This document shows, piece after piece, positions 60,101 through 64,000 of a stretch of 64,000 nt of DNA. Both the position numbers and the translations under genes were made by a program. The DNA comes from Streptomyces sp. HNM0574 (GTDB lineage Bacteria > Actinomycetota > Actinomycetes > Streptomycetales > Streptomycetaceae): contig NZ_JAASAH010000013.1 of assembly GCF_012726235.1 (NCBI RefSeq), positions 105,930-169,929 of the forward strand. The letters are read 5' to 3'. Under the pieces are notes generated by a model. It was not told where the DNA came from and did no database searches. It was given only the letters and a program-made list of their open reading frames with translations. How positions within the stretch are numbered: position 1 is the first letter of the stretch; every line of letters starts with the position of its first letter.

Positions 60101-60514
60101 CCGCACCCGCTCGACCTCGGGGTTGTCCCGGTCGCCCGCGAGGAGCGGGGCCGCGGTGCGGTCGCGCTCGTCGATCAGGGCGTTGCCGTAGGTGGCCGCC
60201 GCCTCGACCAGTTCGGCCGTGTGCGTGGCGTCCTCCGCCTCGTTCCAGGTCGATATGGAGTCCTGGACCTGGAGGCCCCCGAAGATGAGGCCGACGATGA
60301 CGGGGAGCAGAAGAATGGCGTTGAGCCGGGTGGGCACCCGCCAGTTGCGTATCGCCATGCGGCTGCCCGTGCCGCCCGTCGGCTGGGCGGCACTTCTCGG
60401 CTGCTGCGAGGTGCCTCCTCCCGGGGCCGACGACGCACGGGACGGCGGGGTGAAGTTACCCCGCTCCTCTCCCCGGGCCTGCTGCGGAGCAGAGCCCGTC
60501 TTGCTTCGCCTCAC
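57161..60514 (-). CDS. cvnA: Conservon histidine-kinase-like sensor CvnA (first conservon)
   Basis: 1117 residues. Cytoplasmic N terminus, membrane segment 64-82, extracellular nitrate-sensor-like domain to about 375, membrane segment 386-407, HAMP about 408-478, then an ATPase domain with N box ELLENATSFS (602-611), DKGIGL (635) and MGLFVVGRL. No canonical phospho-accepting H box is seen; LDHLATRM carries the only nearby His. A disordered Gln/Pro/Gly-rich tail (705-1117) ends in a conserved block. GTG 60514 has AAGGAG upstream. Confidence 0.93.
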   Translation of the reverse strand: MRRSKTGSAPQQARGEERGNFTPPSRASSAPGGGTSQQPRSAAQPTGGTGSRMAIRNWRVPTRLNAILLLPVIVGLIFGGLQVQDSISTWNEAEDATHTAELVEAAATYGNALIDERDRTAAPLLAGDRDNPEVERVRAATDKAKADFDRAVDRMPDEDGLHRRLAAFRKQEPKLDDLRDAAYTDRLPGVKTEEGYVTIQHPLMEFANELGFGTGNVTSYGRTVYAISLAKAALSLDRALGTHLLLEPGPTAKDKKEQLTAFASYAYLENIALGEYTSGGLPEDVDLLKTELKKAEEAGKKKSAAAQQKARAKGVPFVAPPSVAKMTDAIGTGARPSTLKSQGVTAKTWFAASTGKFDAYRSIETELADKAVAETEAIADDARTDAIIMGVIVLLALLAAFILAGMMARSMSRNMRSLRTAAFDVAEQRLPELVDQLSRTDPGRIDTRVRPIPIDSRDEIGEVARAFDQVHREAVRLAAEQALLRGNVNAIFTNLSRRNQGLIERQLGYITDLENNEADPDQLENLFRLDHLATRMRRNGENLLVLAGEEPGRRWTQPVPLVDILRAASSEVEYYERVEISGVPESEIHGQVVNDLVHLLAELLENATSFSSPQTKVQVTATRLPDGRIMIEIHDKGIGLTAEDFADINHKLANPPVVDAAVSQRMGLFVVGRLADRHGIRVQLRPSGEQAGTTSLVMLPEAMTHGGGGEDVVEEDFHVSRIMQEQAPLQPAYEGQISAAELGFDDSRFEVPDDLSSLDPVSRSLAREERRAALEGGDPQQQPEGGPHGQQPDGSGHGQGGFGQGKDAFGPGGFGQGSGADAFGGPEWNVPRQGQEFQPAQDPFLRGQARQEPAQEQSAQPGLHLPRRDPELYREPLRDAPRAVAEDQQAEDDSPEALLPQGGAQSAPQHHDPSQQSFFEQTQDPQQALYERQYGTPGPEAESLPGVHDAGRDRVGFDTQGPSPSGFRSTTDAGLPRRDRARGAQAENPEAQQSGGPEPSPQPAQENPAEQTGAFGLGGGWRSSNDERWNRAGQLRDPQAGGVTSSGLPRRVPKANLVEGAAEQSPQGGPSVSRAPEDVRGRLSNLHRGVRRGRIAGDANQNDRQGFGPGSTYDQER

Positions 60515-60970
60515 TCGACTCCTTCACCTCTCGGCACTCGGCACGCGCCCCGCGGCCCCCCGACGACCGGCGACGTGCTGTTCGTTACTGCTGAGTTCAG
60601 GGAATTGCAGCACGCCCGGGCGGTGCGCTCCAAACAGTTCGGCCGCGGCCCGGGACGCCGGAAGCACGCGAAAGAGGACACCGAAAAACCGGGCATTGCG
60701 ACCGTCGCGGAGCAAAAGGAGGGAGAACTGTGCGCAGAGTGGAGCGCCGCGCTCGCCAGCCGTGTTGGGCGGCTGCCGAATTCACTGTCGAAACGTTATG
60801 AAGGCGATTCGGCATGGCGAAGAACACAGCTGAACACCGGACGGCCTTCGGGTGGCCGGCCGGTCGACGTCAGCTGTCCTGCGGTCAACTCGGTGCAGGG
60901 AAGGGGCAGTTGGGGCTGCGGCCGATGAGGGAGGGCAGCAGATCCTCAGCCGGTGCGGGAGCGCGGGCGG
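60515..60970. other. Gap between the two conservons
   Basis: About 456 bases without a gene. It should hold the promoter of the first conservon; I could not define a convincing -35/-10 pair. A long imperfect hairpin lies at 60826-60877. Open frames here translate to low-complexity peptides. Confidence 0.5.
60826..60877 (-). terminator. Imperfect hairpin downstream of cvnD2
   Basis: ACAGCTG at 60826-60832 pairs with CAGCTGT at 60871-60877, and the inner sequence continues to pair with bulges up to GGCC/GGCC. It lies about 94 bases after the stop of the second cvnD and may end that transcript. Confidence 0.4.
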
Positions 60971-61594
60971 TTACTTGAGGCGGGCGAGCAGGGCGTGCTC
61001 GACGAGCGTGATGAGCGCGCTCTTGGCGTCTCCGCGGTGCCGCGCGTCGGTGGTGATGATCGGGGCGTCCGGGCCCAGTTGCAGTGCCTCGCGGACCTCT
61101 TCGGGGCCGTAGGGCTGGTGCCCGTCGAAACCGTTCAGCGCGATCACGAAGGGCAGGCCGGAATTCTCGAAGTAATCCACCGCGGGGAAACAGTCCGCGA
61201 GCCGGCGGGTGTCGACGAGGACGACGGCGCCGATCGCGCCGCGCACCAGGTCGTCCCACATGAACCAGAAACGGTCCTGACCCGGCGTACCGAACAGGTA
61301 CAGGATCAGGTCGTCGTCCAGCGTGATGCGGCCGAAATCCATCGCCACGGTGGTGGTCGACTTGTCCCCGGTGTGGGTCAGGTCGTCGACTCCCGCCGAG
61401 GCGGAGGTCATCACGGCCTCCGTGCGCAGCGGATTGATCTCCGAGACGGCACCGACGAACGTGGTCTTGCCCACGCCGAACCCGCCGGCCACGACGATCT
61501 TCGCGGAGGTCGTCGAGCGGCCGTCGGAGGGTGCGGCGCTGTCGTCGTAACCCGTCATCGGGCCCGCCTGCGGGCTAGAGCTTGCGAAGTCCAC
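60971..61594 (-). CDS. cvnD: Conservon GTPase CvnD (second conservon)
   Basis: 207 residues. Nearly identical to the first CvnD over the GTPase core (AGGFGVGKTTFVGAVSE, LFGTPGQDRFWFMW, ALNGFDG) but with a different N-terminal linker (PQAGPMTGYDDSAAPSDG). The start overlaps cvnC by 20 bases. Confidence 0.92.
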   Translation of the reverse strand: MDFASSSPQAGPMTGYDDSAAPSDGRSTTSAKIVVAGGFGVGKTTFVGAVSEINPLRTEAVMTSASAGVDDLTHTGDKSTTTVAMDFGRITLDDDLILYLFGTPGQDRFWFMWDDLVRGAIGAVVLVDTRRLADCFPAVDYFENSGLPFVIALNGFDGHQPYGPEEVREALQLGPDAPIITTDARHRGDAKSALITLVEHALLARLK

Positions 61595-61988
61595 TGAGCA
61601 CCCTTTCGAGCAGTGTCACGTCTGGCGCGCCACCGGGCTCGGAACCGCCGCCGGGCTGGTGGATGGCCACCATTCCGGCCTCGGCGAGATCGGCGACGAG
61701 GATGCGGGCCACCCCCAGCGGTATGGCGAGCAGAGCCGAGACCTCGGCGACGGACTTGACCTCGCGGCACAGCGAGCAGATCCGCTGGTGTTCCGGGAGC
61801 AGTCCCTGCAGCTGCGCGGGCTCGGCGCTGGTGCTCACCAGGGCTTCGATGGCGAGCTGGTAGCGCGGCCTGGTGCGCCCGCCGGTCATCGCGTAGGGAC
61901 GGACCAGCGGCTGGTCGCCTTCACCCCCGTACGGCGCGTGCTGGTTCGCGGCACCGTACGGGCCGGGAGAAGGGGGCGGCGGGGTCAT
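61575..61988 (-). CDS. cvnC: Conservon DUF742 protein CvnC (second conservon)
   Basis: 137 residues, the short form: a 30-residue Pro/Gly-rich lead then the DUF742 domain (VRPYAMTGGRTRPRYQLAIE, IPLGVARILVADLAEAGMVA). It lacks the 110-residue Gln/Pro insertion of the first copy. Confidence 0.92.
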   Translation of the reverse strand: MTPPPPSPGPYGAANQHAPYGGEGDQPLVRPYAMTGGRTRPRYQLAIEALVSTSAEPAQLQGLLPEHQRICSLCREVKSVAEVSALLAIPLGVARILVADLAEAGMVAIHQPGGGSEPGGAPDVTLLERVLSGLRKL

Positions 61989-62055
61989 GGCTCCTCCGAG
62001 CGAGGCATGAGGTCGACTGTCGGACTGAGGTGGCTCATGTGGGGGGAGCTGCTGG

Positions 62056-62478
62056 TCAGTTGAGAATGCTGCCCTGGAGCTCGGCCCGCACGTCGGGGGT
62101 GAGCACCGTGCCCGCGCGGTCGACGAGCAGGGCCATCTCGTAGCCCACGAGGCCGATGTCGGCCTCGGGGTGGGCGAGTACGGCCAGTGACGAACCGTCG
62201 GAGATCGACATGATGAAGAGGAAGCCCCGCTCCATCTCGACCACCGTCTGGTTCACCCCGCCTCCCTCGAAGATCCGGGAAGCCCCCGCGGTGAGCGAGG
62301 TCAGACCCGAGGCGACGGCCGCCAGCTGGTCGGCGCGGTCGCGCGGGAAACCCTCGGACATCGCGAGCAGAAGTCCGTCGGCGGAGACCACCACCGTGTG
62401 GGAAACACCCGGGGTGTTCTCCACGAAGTTGGTGATCAACCAGTTCAGATTCTGCGCCGCCTGGCTCATCGGACTCAA
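62056..62478 (-). CDS. cvnB: Conservon roadblock/LC7 protein CvnB (second conservon)
   Basis: 140 residues, differing from the first CvnB at only a few positions. The start is TTG 62478, homologous to the GTG of the first copy, with AGGAG 6 bases upstream and the cvnA stop directly before it; ATG 62469 is the alternative. Confidence 0.92.
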   Translation of the reverse strand: MSPMSQAAQNLNWLITNFVENTPGVSHTVVVSADGLLLAMSEGFPRDRADQLAAVASGLTSLTAGASRIFEGGGVNQTVVEMERGFLFIMSISDGSSLAVLAHPEADIGLVGYEMALLVDRAGTVLTPDVRAELQGSILN

Positions 62479-64000
62479 CTAACGCTCCTGCTGGTAAGTG
62501 GGGCCTGTGCCGCGCCCATCCGTACTGCCGGCCTGTCGGCCCTGCTGGATGCCACGGCGGAGGTTGGTCAGCCTGCCGCGTACGTCGTCGGGCGCACGCG
62601 AGACCTGCGGACCGGACTGTGCGGACGACTGCTGCTGTGCGGTTCCCGCGACCAGGTTGGCGCGGGGCACGCGGCGCGGCAGGCCCGAGGTCGTGACTCC
62701 GCCGGCGGCGGGCTGGCGGACCTGCTCGGCCCGGCGCCAGCGCTCGTCGTTCGGGGAGGCGCCCCACTGCGCTCCGTCTTCGTCGGAAGGGGCGGAGGCA
62801 GGGGGTGCGGTGGTGTCGGCGGCGCCGGTGGGGGCGGCGCCGTTGTCGGTGCCGCGGGCCGTGGGGCGCTGCGGCATCGGCGGGACGGAGGGGGCCGGCC
62901 CGCCGGGGCGGGTGGCCTGCGTCGGCGAGGGCTCCGGTGCGTACGGGGCGGGGCCGTCCTGCGCGGACGGGGCCTGCCGCGGTGCTTCCGAACCGGTGCC
63001 GCCACGGAACCAGTTGGACTCCATCGACGCGAAGATCGGCGTCGGTGCGTCCGCCTCGGCCGGGGGGCCGACGGGTATGCCCTGGGCGTCCACGGCGTCG
63101 GCGCCGACACTGCCCGGCAGGACGGCCGGGTCGGTGTCCTGCGGGGCGGGGTAGCCGTGGCCGTCCGTGTCCTGGCCGCCGGCCGTCGCGCCGGTGTACC
63201 CGGGGCGGGCGTACTCGCCGGTGGACTCGGGCTCGTCGTGGCCGCGCGGGCCGTCCTCGACGCCGGGCGCGGCGGCCCAGCTGGGGCGCTGCTGCGCGGC
63301 GTCGGCGTCCTCGGCCGCGGGGCCGTTCCCGGCGGGCTCGGCGCCGGGGCGTCCGGCCGAGGCGCCGGGGATGTCGTCGGGACCCTCGCCGGGGCGCGGG
63401 GTGTTGAAGGCGGGGCGCGCGAACTCGGCGGTGTCGCCCGGGCCTTGCTGCCCGGACTCGGCCGCGTCCGCCTCGTCCTGCTCGGGGGCCGGACGCGGGG
63501 CGGGCGCGGAGCCCTGGGCGTCGGGGCGTCCGGCGGAGGCGCCCGGGATCTCCGTCAGCTCGGCGGGGCCCGTCCCGCCGGGGCCGATCTGCGGCATCTC
63601 GGCGGTGTCGCCGGGGCCGGCGGAGCCGGAGCCGGAGGCCGTGGCGCCGGACGGGCCCTGGGTGCCGCTGCCGCCGGTGAGTTCACCGGCGGGGCCGCTG
63701 CGGGTGGGCAGCGGCGGGGCGCCGGAGGGGCCGGCGGGGCGTGCCGGACGGGACTCGCCGGGGCGGCCCGGGGACGGCACGGCCGGGGCCGGGACGCCGG
63801 AGGCGTTCGGGGCGCTCCCGTCCTGCGGCGGGCGGCCCGAGGGGCTGTCGCCGAAGAGGTTCGTGGCGGGGGCGCCGGATTCCGCGCCGGGGAGCGCGGG
63901 ACGCGTGCCGCCGGAGACCTGGCCGCGCGGGGCGGCGCCGGGCCTGCCGGAGGCGCCCGGTCCGCCCGGGCCGCCGCGCTGGAGGGCCGCGGCGAGGCCG
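62479..64000 (-). CDS. cvnA: Conservon sensor CvnA (second conservon), C-terminal part, cut by window edge
   Basis: About 506 residues of the C-terminal disordered tail; the sensor, HAMP and ATPase domains lie beyond the window. The tail has repeats such as PGASAGRP and PGDTAE, then a C-terminal block matching the first CvnA (NDERWRRAEQVRQPAAGGVT, SGLPRRVPRANLVAGTA, VSRAPDDVRGRLTNL). Its frame is open to the window end. Confidence 0.88.
   Translation of the reverse strand, partial: GLAAALQRGGPGGPGASGRPGAAPRGQVSGGTRPALPGAESGAPATNLFGDSPSGRPPQDGSAPNASGVPAPAVPSPGRPGESRPARPAGPSGAPPLPTRSGPAGELTGGSGTQGPSGATASGSGSAGPGDTAEMPQIGPGGTGPAELTEIPGASAGRPDAQGSAPAPRPAPEQDEADAAESGQQGPGDTAEFARPAFNTPRPGEGPDDIPGASAGRPGAEPAGNGPAAEDADAAQQRPSWAAAPGVEDGPRGHDEPESTGEYARPGYTGATAGGQDTDGHGYPAPQDTDPAVLPGSVGADAVDAQGIPVGPPAEADAPTPIFASMESNWFRGGTGSEAPRQAPSAQDGPAPYAPEPSPTQATRPGGPAPSVPPMPQRPTARGTDNGAAPTGAADTTAPPASAPSDEDGAQWGASPNDERWRRAEQVRQPAAGGVTTSGLPRRVPRANLVAGTAQQQSSAQSGPQVSRAPDDVRGRLTNLRRGIQQGRQAGSTDGRGTGPTYQQER

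Noticed and set aside
57671..60928. 1085-codon plus-strand open frame opposite cvnA
   Set aside because: Antisense shadow of cvnA; no recognisable domain.

Overview
The window is about 64 kb of very GC-rich, high-GC3 chromosome. Gene content and order match the conserved core of a Streptomyces chromosome: nsdA, amtB-glnK-glnD, ffh, rpsP-trmD-rplS with four signal peptidase I genes, the smc-ftsY region, hupS with its lysine tail, ndgR, and conservons. Most genes lie on the minus strand. I saw no insertion sequence, prophage, CRISPR array or island-like base composition. The species cannot be named from sequence alone.

Region by region. 1-2 kb: N-terminal part of a YifB/ComM ATPase gene, a YraN-family gene and a DUF2469 gene. 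1.3-8.1 kb: the operon-like series rpsP, a KH-domain gene, rimM, trmD and rplS, followed by four consecutive type I signal peptidase genes (sipW, X, Y, Z order). 8.4-12.6 kb: a SprT-like zinc protein, a methyltransferase, a GNAT acetyltransferase and ffh (SRP54). 12.6-16.7 kb: the nitrogen operon amtB-glnK-glnD with a GlnR-type box upstream. 17-19.6 kb: nsdA, diverging from a primase/polymerase-like gene. 19.7-27.4 kb: ftsY, a flavin monooxygenase-like gene, glcP (glucose permease) and smc.

27.5-39.3 kb: a small coiled-coil protein, acylphosphatase, a secreted CAP protein, mutM, rnc, rpmF, a YceD/DUF177 protein, a DivIVA-like coiled-coil protein, coaD, rsmD, recG, a DAK2-domain protein and rpmB. 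39.4-46.5 kb: thiD, thiL, a stand-alone Lrp-type domain, a DUF3515 lipoprotein, ddl, gpsA, an acyltransferase and cofC, which reads in frame into a small nested gene. 46.6-52.0 kb: hupS, a small unknown gene, leuD-leuC diverging from ndgR, and a DUF4188 gene diverging from a MerR regulator across a double inverted-repeat operator. 52.1-55.1 kb: two identical tRNA-Glu genes, one tRNA-Gln gene, gltX and a fumarylacetoacetate hydrolase family gene. 55.3-64 kb: two tandem conservons (cvnA-B-C-D), the second cut by the window edge.

Several themes link the genes. Protein export is represented by ffh, ftsY and four signal peptidases, and translation and ribosome assembly by rpsP, rimM, trmD, rplS, rpmF, rpmB, rsmD, gltX and Glu/Gln tRNAs. 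Nitrogen, leucine and glucose uptake or synthesis loci sit beside developmental regulators (nsdA, rnc/absB-type, conservons). The most useful leads are regulatory or architectural: leaderless promoters, palindromic operators, overlapping reading frames, an apparent CTG start, and gene-conversion-like identity between the two conservons.
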